DNA of 64,000 bases from Marivita cryptomonadis (GTDB taxonomy: Bacteria > Pseudomonadota > Alphaproteobacteria > Rhodobacterales > Rhodobacteraceae): assembly GCF_002115725.1 (NCBI RefSeq), contig NZ_JFKD01000007.1:62001-126000 (forward strand), in the 5' to 3' direction. The notes below the pieces were generated by a model. It was not told the origin of the DNA. It did not search any database and was given only the letters and a program-made list of their open reading frames with translations. Of this stretch, positions 8,213-16,144 are shown piece by piece. The translations under genes were made by a program, and so were the position numbers. Position 1 is the first letter of the stretch. Each line of letters opens with the position of its first letter.

Positions 8213-8995
8213 ATGCATGTCGATCTGAACGCGGATATGGGCGAAAGCTTTGGGCCGTGGCCGATGGGGTCGGATGCGGCGCTGCTCGAGGTGATCACCT
8301 CGGCCAATGTCGCGTGTGGCTTTCATGCGGGTGACCCCGACGTGATGTCGAAGACGATGGGTTTGGCCGTGGCGAATGACGTTGGCATCGGCGCACATCC
8401 CGGCTTTCCCGACTTACAGGGCTTTGGGCGGCGTCGAATGCATCTGAGCCATGACAACCTGCGAAATCTCGTGCGATATCAATTAGGTGCGGCGCAGGCG
8501 ATGGCGCGTTCGGTCGGTGGCGAGGTGCGGCACCTGAAACTACACGGAGCACTGGCCAACATGGCATCCGAGGATGTGGCGATGGCGACGGCGTGTTACG
8601 AAGGGGCGCTGTCGGTCGACCCGGAGATCATCATCATGGTGCTGGCGGCGACTCAGCAACAGGATGCAGTCGAAGCGCTGGGATGTCGCTGGGCGGGCGA
8701 GATTTTCGCGGATCGGGCCTATAATGACGATGCGACCTTGGTGGATCGAAGCCTGCCGGGGGCCGTAATCCATGACGCTGATGTGGCCGGGCAGCGCATG
8801 GTCGACATGGTGAAAGCCGGAGCGATCATCACCGAAAGTGGCAAGCACATACCGGCGGCGGTGGACACGATTTGCCTGCATGGCGATGGCGCGACGGCGG
8901 TGCAGATCGCCCGCACTGTGCGCGGCGCCTTGGCCGATGCGGGCGTGACCTTGCAACGGTTTGAGGGGCGTCAGGGCGCGATCAGCAAGACCTGA
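8213..8995 (+). CDS. pxpA: 5-oxoprolinase subunit PxpA (LamB/YcsF family)
   Basis: 260 residues beginning MHVDLNADMGESFGPW, the diagnostic N-terminus of LamB/YcsF proteins, followed by SANVACGFHAGDP and GIGAHPGFPDLQGFGRR, all strongly conserved. It is the hydrolytic subunit of 5-oxoprolinase. GAGGAGTGAGCC precedes the ATG. Its last 25 bases overlap the 3' end of the convergent glycerate kinase gene. Confidence 0.94.
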   Translation: MHVDLNADMGESFGPWPMGSDAALLEVITSANVACGFHAGDPDVMSKTMGLAVANDVGIGAHPGFPDLQGFGRRRMHLSHDNLRNLVRYQLGAAQAMARSVGGEVRHLKLHGALANMASEDVAMATACYEGALSVDPEIIIMVLAATQQQDAVEALGCRWAGEIFADRAYNDDATLVDRSLPGAVIHDADVAGQRMVDMVKAGAIITESGKHIPAAVDTICLHGDGATAVQIARTVRGALADAGVTLQRFEGRQGAISKT

Positions 8996-10236
8996 ACATC
9001 GGCCACATTCGTGCCGGTGGCGCGGGTCATCAGCAAATCGCCTGCTGCGGCAAGCGCTGCATAGCTGTCATTGTTGGCCAAAAGTGAGGTCACGTCCTGA
9101 CCTGCGGCGTTGATCCGGGGCAAAGTGCCTGCGTCGACGACGCCACCTGCAGCGTCGGTTGGGCCATCGCGGCCATCGGTGCCGCCCGACAGGAACACCC
9201 ATTTGGCTGTAATGTCAGGGGCTTGGGCTGCGACGCGCAGGGCAAGTTCCTGATTGCGTCCGCCGCGCCCTGTGCCACTGAGTTTGACCGTCGTTTCGCC
9301 ACCAAAGAGCAGCGCCGTGGGCTCTGGGCGCGCGATCAATTCGGTCAGCACCTTGTGCGCGGCACCGCCGACGTCCCCGACCAATGCATCGCTGACGATC
9401 CGGGCATTGAGGCCGATGGTCTGCGCTTCGTCCAGCATGGCTTCGAGCGACAATCGGTTTGATCCGACAAGCGTGTTGGTGACCTTGGGCAAGGGGGCTG
9501 ACGCCTTATCCTGCGCCTCGCTGAGATGGTTGCGAATCGATACTGGTGTCGCGTCCCATATCCCGGCGGCTTTGAGTGTTTCTATTGCGTCTTTGGCAGT
9601 TCCGATCGGGCTGACCGTGGGACCTGAGGCAATCGCGCGGAGGTCATCGCCGATCACGTCGGATAGCAGGTACGCATAGACCGGGGCTGGCGCGGCCTGT
9701 TGCACGAAGCCGCCTCCTTTGAGCAAGCTAACCTGTTGACGAACAAGGTTCATTTTCACGATGTCGAGCCCTGCCGAGAGCAACAAATCGTTCAGACGTG
9801 CCTTGTCGGTCAGGCTGACTCCCGGCGGCGGGGCTGGCAAGAGCGCAGAGCCGCCGCCAGAGATCAGCGCGACAACCCGGTCTTTCTCGGTCGCCTCGGA
9901 CAAGAGGTCCATCACACGTTGCGCAGCACGTGCCCCAGCCTCGTCCGGGACAGGGTGCCCTGCGCGCAGGAGTTCCGCACCTTGCAGGGTGGCGTCGTTT
10001 TCGTGATGTGTGACCGCAAGGGCGGCGTAGGGGTTGGGCATCGCCACCAACGCTTCGCGCAACATCGCGGGCGCAGCTTTGCCGATGGCGATCAGAAATG
10101 TCCTGCCGTCGGGATCTTGAGAAGGCAGGGGAGATTGGCTCAATCCGCGCCTGACAGCGTGCGCTGGGTCTGCGGCTGTCACGGCGGCATCGAACAAGAG
10201 CCGGGCCTTGGTGCGGAGCGTGTCGATCTCAATCAT
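8971..10236 (-). CDS. Glycerate kinase of the GckA/TtuD (MOFRL) type
   Basis: 421 residues. The N-terminal part carries GKAAPAMLREAL and the central part VALISGGGSALLPAPPPGVSL; the C-terminal MOFRL domain shows LLFGGETTVKL, GRGGRNQELALR and FLSGGTDGRDGPTDAAGG. Such enzymes phosphorylate D-glycerate to 2-phosphoglycerate in serine-cycle or hydroxypyruvate metabolism. The ATG at 10236 is preferred over an upstream in-frame start because homology begins at MIEIDTLR. It runs convergently into pxpA with a 25-base overlap. Confidence 0.9.
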   Translation of the reverse strand: MIEIDTLRTKARLLFDAAVTAADPAHAVRRGLSQSPLPSQDPDGRTFLIAIGKAAPAMLREALVAMPNPYAALAVTHHENDATLQGAELLRAGHPVPDEAGARAAQRVMDLLSEATEKDRVVALISGGGSALLPAPPPGVSLTDKARLNDLLLSAGLDIVKMNLVRQQVSLLKGGGFVQQAAPAPVYAYLLSDVIGDDLRAIASGPTVSPIGTAKDAIETLKAAGIWDATPVSIRNHLSEAQDKASAPLPKVTNTLVGSNRLSLEAMLDEAQTIGLNARIVSDALVGDVGGAAHKVLTELIARPEPTALLFGGETTVKLSGTGRGGRNQELALRVAAQAPDITAKWVFLSGGTDGRDGPTDAAGGVVDAGTLPRINAAGQDVTSLLANNDSYAALAAAGDLLMTRATGTNVADVQVLLIAP

Positions 10237-10315
10237 ATCAAGATTAGGGCCGCAAATGCCATGAAAGTCAAATGCTTGCGTTGATGTGCTCAAGCATCAC
10301 TTTCAGATTAACTTT

Positions 10316-10324
10316 TGTGGATAA
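10316..10324 (-). promoter_or_regulatory. Isolated DnaA-box match
   Basis: TGTGGATAA is the exact reverse complement of the TTATCCACA DnaA consensus. It is a single copy just past the 3' end of tRNA-Tyr, with no cluster, AT-rich unwinding element or replication gene nearby, so it is not an origin. It may be chance or a DnaA titration or regulatory site. Confidence 0.3.
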
Positions 10325-10325
10325 G

Positions 10326-10409
10326 TGGTGGGCGACCCTGGAATCGAACCAGGCGTGCGTCTCCGCGAGGGAGTTACAGTCCCCTGCCACACCTTGCGGC
10401 CTGTCGCCC
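10326..10409 (-). tRNA. tRNA-Tyr (anticodon GUA)
   Basis: The reverse complement folds as a class II tRNA: acceptor GGGCGAC pairs with GTCGCCC, anticodon stem GGGGA/TCCCT encloses loop CTGTAAC with anticodon GTA, the extra arm is GCG-GAGA-CGC, and the T arm CCTGG-TTCGATT-CCAGG is standard. A73 and the CCA end are encoded. It lies between glycerate kinase and rlmB. Confidence 0.95.
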
Positions 10410-10529
10410 ACTTAACCAAAGACCCTGTCCTTGGCGTGAGCGGGTGATTACAATTGCCCCCTTGCGGCGTCAACAGGAAAATCCCATCAAGCGTCAGGTG
10501 CAAAATCGGCGATGAAGAAGGGGGCTGTC

Positions 10530-11309
10530 ATGGTCAAAAAACCGAAATGGGTGGTGGCCAAGGAACAGTCCAAAAAGGCGTCTGCGGCCGAAACCGTGTG
10601 GCTGTTCGGCTTGCATGCCGTGCGCGACGCGTTGGTCAATCCAAACCGTGACAGATTGCGGCTGGTGGTGACGCGCAATGCGATGGACAAGTTGGCCGAT
10701 GCCATCGAAGCCGCTGGAATCGAACCAGAAATGAGCGATCCGCGCAGGTTCGATGCGCCCATTGATCCGCAATCGGTGCATCAGGGCGCCGCGCTTGAGG
10801 TCAAGCCGCTGAACTGGGGGCGGTTGGAAGATGTGGCGCTTGGTGGGCCTGATGGCCCTCCGCGTGTTGTTATGCTCGACCGAGTGACTGATCCGCACAA
10901 TGTGGGGGCGATTCTACGGTCGGCCGAAGTGTTTGGCGCATCGGCTGTGGTTGGAACCTTACACCACTCGGCACCGGAAACCGGCGCTTTGGCCAAAACC
11001 GCATCCGGCGCGTTGGAGCGTCAGCCCTATCTGCGGGAACGCAACCTCGCGGATGCGATGGAGCGCTTGAGATCAATGGGTTATGTGATTTTTGGGCTGG
11101 ATGGTGAGGCCGAACAGTCAATTGATGACGCCATCGCGCCGGTCCGTGACAGACCGATTGCGTTGGTGCTTGGGGCTGAAGGGCCGGGGTTGCGGCCAAA
11201 GACAAAAGAGACCTGCGACGCACTTGTGAAAATCCCGTTTGCGCAGGGGTTCGGATCCCTGAATGTGTCGAATGCGGCTGCTGTGGCACTTTACGCCGCA
11301 CGGGCGTGA
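10530..11309 (+). CDS. rlmB: 23S rRNA (guanosine-2'-O)-methyltransferase RlmB / TrmH family
   Basis: 259 residues of the SPOUT superfamily. The N-terminal substrate-binding part includes WLFGLHAVRDAL; the C-terminal knot carries motif 1 (TDPHNVGAILRSAEVFGA), motif 2 (LVLGAEGPGL) and motif 3 (SLNVSNAAAVALYA). It methylates 23S rRNA, probably at G2251. ATG 10530 is favoured because AAGGGGG lies six bases upstream; ATG 10512 would add six residues. Confidence 0.9.
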   Translation: MVKKPKWVVAKEQSKKASAAETVWLFGLHAVRDALVNPNRDRLRLVVTRNAMDKLADAIEAAGIEPEMSDPRRFDAPIDPQSVHQGAALEVKPLNWGRLEDVALGGPDGPPRVVMLDRVTDPHNVGAILRSAEVFGASAVVGTLHHSAPETGALAKTASGALERQPYLRERNLADAMERLRSMGYVIFGLDGEAEQSIDDAIAPVRDRPIALVLGAEGPGLRPKTKETCDALVKIPFAQGFGSLNVSNAAAVALYAARA

Positions 11310-11358
11310 ACTTGCGGTCAGGGGGTTGCGTACCAATATCCCTGACGAAGGAGACGCC

Positions 11359-11685
11359 ATGCCCCATGGAACGAAAATCGCGACCTGCTGCTATTGTGGA
11401 ACCCGCGCAGCCCTTGTTCTAAAAGGGGAATCTCGGCATGAGCTAAGTTGTTCGGCCTGCGGTGCGCCGTTGCATGAGATGAAGATGCTGCGCGTCGAAG
11501 CATCGGACAGGCCTGATGCAAGGCAGCATCGGCACGCCAGCCGCCCGAAGACCGCTCCGGCCCCGTTTCCCGCGTGGGATCGCGATGCAAAAGGATCGAA
11601 GAAGAAAAAACTGAAAAAGCGTAAGACTCTGGCGCGGCGGTTTTTTGAAGAAGCGTTTGACGTGATCGAAGACATTTTCGACTGA
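11359..11685 (+). CDS. Zinc-ribbon hypothetical protein
   Basis: 108 residues. A zinc ribbon is visible at the N-terminus: CCYCGTRAAL and, about 20 residues on, LSCSACGAPLHEMK (C-X2-C twice). The middle is basic and low in complexity (KGSKKKKLKKRK) and the end is an acidic-hydrophobic FEEAFDVIEDIFD. GAAGGAG sits before the ATG. It could bind nucleic acid; the function is unknown. It follows rlmB on the same strand. Confidence 0.7.
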   Translation: MPHGTKIATCCYCGTRAALVLKGESRHELSCSACGAPLHEMKMLRVEASDRPDARQHRHASRPKTAPAPFPAWDRDAKGSKKKKLKKRKTLARRFFEEAFDVIEDIFD

Positions 11686-11686
11686 T

Positions 11687-11822
11687 CCGTACGTTTGGAC
11701 AGTCGGATCTGTACGGTTCATGACGTTTGAATCCGGTTTTCGAAGGTTTTTCGTCGATTTGAGTGGAGTACGATGTGAACCGTACAGGTAGCACTGACGC
11801 ATCGTACGGTTCATCCGTACGG
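11687..11822 (+). promoter_or_regulatory. Inverted-repeat leader upstream of ribBX
   Basis: Three copies of a GTACGGTTCA unit occur here. Copy A (CTGTACGGTTCA, 11709-11720) is complementary over 12 bases to copy B (TGAACCGTACAG, 11776-11787). Copy B is also complementary over 10 bases to copy C (11804-11813). Copy C itself forms a 7-base-pair hairpin CGTACGG-TTCAT?-CCGTACG pattern, that is 11803-11809 with 11815-11821 and a 5-base loop. A/B and B/C cannot form together, so this could be a switching leader or a set of operators. I could not find the conserved blocks of the FMN riboswitch. Confidence 0.5.
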
Positions 11823-11886
11823 GACGTTGCACTGGTCAATTCCGACGCTGTGTTTTAAGTGCCCAAGGGCAATGACGGAGGTCCGC

Positions 11887-13014
11887 GTGACGACATTTGA
11901 AACCCCGGGTCCGGTTGAGGAAAACTGGAAAGACGCCATTTCTTCGGTTGAAGAGATCATCGAAGATGCGCGCAACGGTAAGATGTTCATTCTTGTCGAT
12001 CACGAAGATCGCGAGAACGAAGGCGATCTGGTGATTCCCGCGCAATGGGCGACCCCGGACGTGATCAACTTCATGGCGACCCACGGGCGCGGGTTGATCT
12101 GTCTTGCGATGACCTCGAAGCGGATCGAAGAGCTGGGGCTTCAGCTCATGTCGACCAACAATTCGTCGCGGCACGAGACGGCGTTCACCGTGTCCATCGA
12201 AGCGCGTGAAGGGGTGACGACGGGCATTTCGGCGGCTGACCGGGCGCGGACCGTGTCCGTGGCCATCGACGGCACCAAGAGCGCGCAGGACATCGCCACG
12301 CCGGGGCATGTGTTCCCGTTGCGGGCAAAAGACGGCGGCGTTCTGGTACGTGCGGGCCATACCGAGGCGGCGGTGGATGTGTCGCGTCTGGCGGGACTGA
12401 ACGCGGCGGGTGTGATCTGCGAGATCATGAACGAAGACGGGTCGATGTCCCGTTTGCCCGAACTCGTCGCTTTTGCGCAGCGGCACAACCTCAAGATCGG
12501 GACAATCAGCGATCTGATCGCCTATCGTCGCCGCAACGATAATCTCGTGCGGGTGCGCAAAGAGGAGACCATCACCTCGGAATTCGGCGGTGACTGGCAG
12601 ATGCGGATTTACACCGACGAGACCCATGGAGATGAGCATATCGTGCTGACCAAGGGCGATCTGTCGGGCGATGATCCGGTGCTGGTGCGGATGCACGCGC
12701 TGGACCCGATGTTGGACGTTGTTGGCACCGGTCCCAAGGGGCGTGCTGACGAGTTCCAAGACGCCATGCAGGCGGTTGCGGCTGAGGGCAGGGGCGTTGT
12801 CGTGCTGCTGCGCGACACATCCATGAAGCTGGATGTCGGGGACGAGGTGTCGCCCAAGACGCTACGCCAATACGGGCTGGGGGCACAGATATTGTCATCG
12901 CTTGGGTTGTCGAAACTGACGCTGCTGACGAATTCACCGACACCTAAAGTGGTCGGTCTGGACGCCTATGGCCTTGAAATCGTTGGAACACGAAAAATTT
13001 CGGAGTTGGGTTGA
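11887..13014 (+). CDS. ribB: RibBX: 3,4-dihydroxy-2-butanone-4-phosphate synthase with degenerate RibA domain
   Basis: 375 residues. Residues 1 to about 215 are Rib[64 protein letters not shown] and [12 protein letters not shown] make the Mg site and active site that turn ribulose-5-phosphate into dihydroxybutanone phosphate. The second half resembles GTP cyclohydrolase II but lacks the zinc cysteines ([13 protein letters not shown] where SECLTGDxxxSxRCDC is expected), so it should not have that activity; this matches the proteobacterial RibBX variant. The GTG at 11887 has GGAGG five bases upstream; ATG 11872 is weaker. The stop overlaps the ribH start. Confidence 0.88.
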   Translation: MTTFETPGPVEENWKDAISSVEEIIEDARNGKMFILVDHEDRENEGDLVIPAQWATPDVINFMATHGRGLICLAMTSKRIEELGLQLMSTNNSSRHETAFTVSIEAREGVTTGISAADRARTVSVAIDGTKSAQDIATPGHVFPLRAKDGGVLVRAGHTEAAVDVSRLAGLNAAGVICEIMNEDGSMSRLPELVAFAQRHNLKIGTISDLIAYRRRNDNLVRVRKEETITSEFGGDWQMRIYTDETHGDEHIVLTKGDLSGDDPVLVRMHALDPMLDVVGTGPKGRADEFQDAMQAVAAEGRGVVVLLRDTSMKLDVGDEVSPKTLRQYGLGAQILSSLGLSKLTLLTNSPTPKVVGLDAYGLEIVGTRKISELG

Positions 13015-13565
13015 TGGCGGCATCTGTTGAGCATTACACACTGGCGCGACCGACATTCGACAAGCCTGTTAAGCTTTTGATAGTGGTTGCACCCTATTAC
13101 AAAGATATCGCGGATCAGTTGATCGCTGGGGCGCGGGCCGAGATTGAGGCATGTGGCGGCACACATGAACTGGTCGAGGTTCCCGGCGCGCTGGAGGTTC
13201 CGACGGCGATCGGCATTGCAGAACGCATGTCGAATTTCGATGGCTATGTCGCGTTGGGCTGTATTGTTCGTGGTGAGACCACGCATTACGATACGGTGTG
13301 TAATGACAGCTCGCGGGGGGTGACCCTGCTTGGGCTTCAGGGGCTGTGCATCGGCAATGGCATCCTGACGGTCGAGAACATGGCACAGGCCGAAGTGCGG
13401 GCGCAGGCGGATGGGCAAAACAAAGGCGGCGGTGCTGCGGCTGCCGCCTTGCACCTGATCGCTCTCAGCCGTAAATGGGGCTCTGCCCGTAAGGGTGTGG
13501 GATTTGTTCCTGCAAAAGACGAGTACCAGATTGCTGGTGACACCAAGGACCCGAACATCGCATGA
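13014..13565 (+). CDS. ribH: 6,7-dimethyl-8-ribityllumazine synthase
   Basis: 183 residues with the lumazine synthase signatures VPGALEVPTAI and ALGCIVRGETTHYDTV. It joins 5-amino-6-ribitylamino-uracil with dihydroxybutanone phosphate, the product of the upstream RibB domain, giving lumazine. ATG 13014 shares its A with the ribBX stop TGA; the 3' end overlaps nusB by ATGA. The three genes are translationally coupled. Confidence 0.95.
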   Translation: MAASVEHYTLARPTFDKPVKLLIVVAPYYKDIADQLIAGARAEIEACGGTHELVEVPGALEVPTAIGIAERMSNFDGYVALGCIVRGETTHYDTVCNDSSRGVTLLGLQGLCIGNGILTVENMAQAEVRAQADGQNKGGGAAAAALHLIALSRKWGSARKGVGFVPAKDEYQIAGDTKDPNIA

Positions 13566-14050
13566 GCCAAGCTTCCAAGCCGCCTAAAAAGGTGGATGAG
13601 AAACGCCGGAAACGATCTGCATCACGGCTTTATGCCGTGCAAGCGCTGTTCCAGATGGAGCAGTCCGGTCAGTCAGTGGACAAGGTCGCGGTGGAGTTCC
13701 TCGACCATCGGTTCGGTTTGGCGCAGGAAGACGGCGAAGAACTGGTCGAGGGGGATGTGGATCTGTTCCGTCGGATCACCGACGAGGCGGTGAACTGGCA
13801 GGCCAAGATCGACCAGATGACCGACAGGGGGCTGGTGGCGAAATGGCCCATCGCGCGGATCGATCCGACGTTGCGCGCACTGTTCCGCGCGGCAGGGGCC
13901 GAGCTTGTTGCGACGGAAACGCCGCCCAAAGTGATCATCAACGAATATGTGGACGTGGCGCGGGCGTTTTTCCCCGAAGGCAAGGAAGCGCAATTCGTGA
14001 ACGCGGTTCTGGACCACATGGCGCGCGAGGCTCGACCAGAGGCGTTCTGA
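13562..14050 (+). CDS. nusB: Transcription antitermination factor NusB
   Basis: 162 residues, all-helical, with a basic N-terminus (KKVDEKRRKRSASRLYAVQALFQME) shortened here to the recognised SRLYAVQALFQ motif and the C-terminal EYVDVARAF, GKEAQFVNAVLDHMA. NusB with NusE binds boxA in rRNA transcripts. Its place after ribH is common in proteobacteria. Confidence 0.93.
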   Translation: MSQASKPPKKVDEKRRKRSASRLYAVQALFQMEQSGQSVDKVAVEFLDHRFGLAQEDGEELVEGDVDLFRRITDEAVNWQAKIDQMTDRGLVAKWPIARIDPTLRALFRAAGAELVATETPPKVIINEYVDVARAFFPEGKEAQFVNAVLDHMAREARPEAF

Positions 14051-14127
14051 TCTGAGGGTGCGCGGATTGAGCGCTTTGATCTGTCTGCCAAGCGGCCTAC
14101 CTTACTATGAGAAGCGCGAGGTGGACT

Positions 14128-14460
14128 ATGCCTGACCTGATTAAGATGTATATCCGCCAAACGGCCGTTGGGTTTGTCCTGTCCGCCGTGTTTGTTACGC
14201 TTTTGCTATATTTCAACGTGGTCAACCTTTGGCATTTGGTGACACATACCGATGTCGGGTTTTTGGCGGTTTTTCTGCTGTGGCTGTTCAACGGGATCGT
14301 GTTTGCCGGTGTGCAATTCGGCATCAGCATCATGCTGATGAAATATGACGACGAAGATGACGATGACGACGATCACCGCGGCATGCCGATCGGGCTGACC
14401 CCGATCCGCGTCGAAGCGACGGCTTCGCGCGGCAATGTTCGGAATTTCCAAAGAAAATAA
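14128..14460 (+). CDS. Conserved small membrane protein
   Basis: 110 residues with two membrane segments (about residues 10-32 and 43-70), followed by an acidic run (DDEDDDDDDH) and a basic C-terminal tail. No catalytic motif is visible. GAGGTGG lies just before ATG 14128. Function unknown; the topology suggests both ends in the cytoplasm. Confidence 0.7.
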   Translation: MPDLIKMYIRQTAVGFVLSAVFVTLLLYFNVVNLWHLVTHTDVGFLAVFLLWLFNGIVFAGVQFGISIMLMKYDDEDDDDDDHRGMPIGLTPIRVEATASRGNVRNFQRK

Positions 14461-14462
14461 GC

Positions 14463-14622
14463 GGCGGGAACCACGGCAACCGTGCGGTTCTCTCATTCCC
14501 GAGGACCTGTATGTACAGGTGGGCGTCAGGTAACCGGACCAGGGCCCGGACAGAGCCAACTCCCTCGGAATTGCTTAAGGCCACCGGAATGCAACCTGTC
14601 ACGAGAAGCGTAGAAACCCGCC
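14463..14622 (+). ncRNA. ssrS: Candidate 6S RNA
   Basis: A 160-base intergenic stretch with RNA-like pairing and no good ORF. The ends close as GGCGGG (14463-14468) with CCCGCC (14617-14622). Inside, CGGTTCTC (14485-14492) pairs with GAGAAGCG (14603-14610) with one mismatch, CATTCC (14494-14499) pairs with GGAATG (14586-14591), and CGAGG (14500-14504) can pair with CCTCG (14563-14567). Local hairpins are CACGG-CAA-CCGTG and ACCTGTA-TG-TACAGGT. Length, long rod shape with bubbles, and the CTCGGAATTGCTTAAGG segment resemble alphaproteobacterial 6S RNA, which binds RNA polymerase. I am not certain of the family. Confidence 0.5.
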
Positions 14623-14697
14623 TGTGAGTCAGGTAGGCGCGATACAGGGTTCTGGCAAGGGGTATTTCGGGTCAGGCGCGCAGATCTCTTGATTTTT

Positions 14698-14712
14698 GTT
14701 CACACTTTGTTC
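14698..14712 (+). promoter_or_regulatory. LexA (SOS) box of mmcB
   Basis: The sequence is GTTC-ACACTTT-GTTC, a perfect match to the alphaproteobacterial LexA box GTTC-N7-GTTC. It ends 13 bases before the mmcB start codon. MmcB is an SOS-induced repair protein in Caulobacter, so the site fits its gene. Confidence 0.8.
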
Positions 14713-14725
14713 ATGTGTGTTGGGT

Positions 14726-15205
14726 ATGACCTTCTTACCTGATCAGCGTATCGGCACAGGTGCCGATTTGCAGCCCGGACAAGTTCTGGCGCGCGGGGTG
14801 TGCCGCCACCTTGCCAGCCATGGCTTTTCGGTGATCGAGGAATTCGTGCCGGAGCGCGGCCTGCGGGTCGATGTGATGGCGTTGGGGCCGAAAGGCGAGA
14901 TTTGGGTCGTCGAATGCAAATCCTCGCGAGCGGATTTTCAGTCGGATCAGAAATGGGAGGGCTATCTGGACTGGTGTGACAGGTATTTCTGGGCGGTCGA
15001 TCTGGACTTCCCGTCAGAGCTTTTGCCGGCGGAAAGCGGGTTGATCATCGCGGATGGCTATGATGCGGAAATCGTGCGGATGGCGCCAGAGGACAAACTG
15101 GCCGGTGCGAGACGGAACGCGCTGATCCGCAAATTCGCGACCCATGCGGCGCGACGGCTGCATGCGCTGCGCGATCCAGAGGCGCAACTGAGCGCCTGGG
15201 CTTAG
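14726..15205 (+). CDS. mmcB: MmcB family DNA repair protein
   Basis: 159 residues. A restriction-endonuclease-like core is visible: FSVIEEFVPERGLRVDVMAL, then IWVVECKSSRADFQSDQKW with the E-x-K metal site, and GYLDWCDRYFWAVD. The family (DUF2/PF06319 type) is needed for resistance to DNA damage such as mitomycin C in Caulobacter. The ATG at 14726 is chosen because earlier in-frame starts would overlap the LexA box. Regulation by LexA is strongly suggested. Confidence 0.85.
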   Translation: MTFLPDQRIGTGADLQPGQVLARGVCRHLASHGFSVIEEFVPERGLRVDVMALGPKGEIWVVECKSSRADFQSDQKWEGYLDWCDRYFWAVDLDFPSELLPAESGLIIADGYDAEIVRMAPEDKLAGARRNALIRKFATHAARRLHALRDPEAQLSAWA

Positions 15206-15220
15206 GAGCGTTTGAGTGGG

Positions 15221-15418
15221 TTACTTGCGGCCCGGCTTGACCTTGCGAGCTGCGGTGGCGGCAAGTTTGATTTCCTCGGCAATCTCGTCGGCCTCTTCGG
15301 GCGAGAAATCCATCGGGATCTCAATCCCATCAGCCAGAATGAACAGGCGCACCATGCCCAGATCGGTTGGTCCGATTTGCAAGTTGGCTTCGATGTCGCG
15401 TTCGGTATTGATGCCCAT
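15221..15418 (-). CDS. DUF6324 family small protein
   Basis: 65 residues beginning MGINTERDIEANLQIGPTD, with DGIEIPMDFSPEEADEIAEE in the centre, which I recognise as a Rhodobacteraceae family (DUF6324). Cytoplasmic and acidic, with a basic lysine-rich end. Function unknown. It converges on mmcB and diverges from the GNAT gene. Confidence 0.75.
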   Translation of the reverse strand: MGINTERDIEANLQIGPTDLGMVRLFILADGIEIPMDFSPEEADEIAEEIKLAATAARKVKPGRK

Positions 15419-15492
15419 GACAGGTCTCCGGCGGGTTGCTGGTCAGGACACGGGCCATAGCGCCGGGGGGCTTGTTTTGCAAGGTGGTGCCG

Positions 15493-15993
15493 ATGCAGAG
15501 TGCAGCCATGTCTGACGAGGTGATCCTGCGCGGCTATGGTTCCGGCGATTTCGACTGGCTGGTCGATCTGCATGGCCGCCATTATGCCGAGGCAGAGGGA
15601 TTTGACGCCACGTTCGCGCCGCTTGTCGCCTCGATTCTGCGGGATTTCGAAGCGCAGCACGATCCAGCCTATGAGCGCGGCTGGGTTGCAGAACGAAACG
15701 GGGCGCGGTTGGGCAGCATCTTTTGCGTAAAGCTGGATCACCGGACAGCCAAGCTGCGGCTGTTCATTCTGGCCCCCGAGGCGCGGGGGATCGGTTTGGG
15801 CAAGCGGATGCTGGAGACCTGCACGGGATTCGCGCGCGCGTGCAGGTACGACAGCATGCAACTTTGGACGCATGAAAGCCACAAAGCGGCCTGTGCCCTG
15901 TACCGCGCGAACGGCTGGCACTGCACATCATCCAAGCCGGTGCACAGCTTTGGCGTCGATCTGGTGGAACAGGCGTGGGAAGTCACCTTGTAG
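15493..15993 (+). CDS. GNAT family N-acetyltransferase
   Basis: 166 residues from ATG 15493. GNAT features are FDWLVDLHGRHYAEAEGF, the beta-4 strand LRLFILAPEARGIGLGKRML with the acetyl-CoA loop, and THESHKAACALYRANGW, a pattern common in the MarR-linked acetyltransferases. AAGGTGG precedes 15493; ATG 15508 (MSDEVILRG) is also plausible. Substrate unknown. Confidence 0.85.
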   Translation: MQSAAMSDEVILRGYGSGDFDWLVDLHGRHYAEAEGFDATFAPLVASILRDFEAQHDPAYERGWVAERNGARLGSIFCVKLDHRTAKLRLFILAPEARGIGLGKRMLETCTGFARACRYDSMQLWTHESHKAACALYRANGWHCTSSKPVHSFGVDLVEQAWEVTL

Positions 15994-16045
15994 CCGCAGA
16001 TGGGTCTTGCAAAGGCCGGAGCGTGCCGTTATTTCGCCCCTCAGT

Positions 16046-16122
16046 GCCGACATAGCTCAGTAGGTTAGAGCGCTTGATTGTGGATCAAGAGGTCCCCCGT
16101 TCGAGCCGGGGTGTCGGTACCA
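16046..16122 (+). tRNA. tRNA-His (anticodon GUG), lacking G-1
   Basis: The cloverleaf is complete: acceptor GCCGACA/TGTCGGT with a G1-U72 wobble, D arm GCTC...GAGC, anticodon stem CTTGA/TCAAG around loop TTGTGGA with anticodon GTG, and T arm CCCCG/CGGGG. A73 and CCA are encoded. The base before position 1 is T, so the universal G-1 is not encoded and A73 replaces C73. This is the known exception of one alphaproteobacterial group. Confidence 0.94.
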
Positions 16123-16144
16123 TCCTCACTCTGTTTCGATGTCG

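Noticed and set aside
10316..10324. Replication origin from a DnaA-box match
   Set aside because: A single box with no cluster, AT-rich segment or dnaA/dnaN/parAB genes nearby.
11687..11886. FMN riboswitch before ribBX
   Set aside because: None of the conserved RFN blocks could be found; the repeats have a different pattern.
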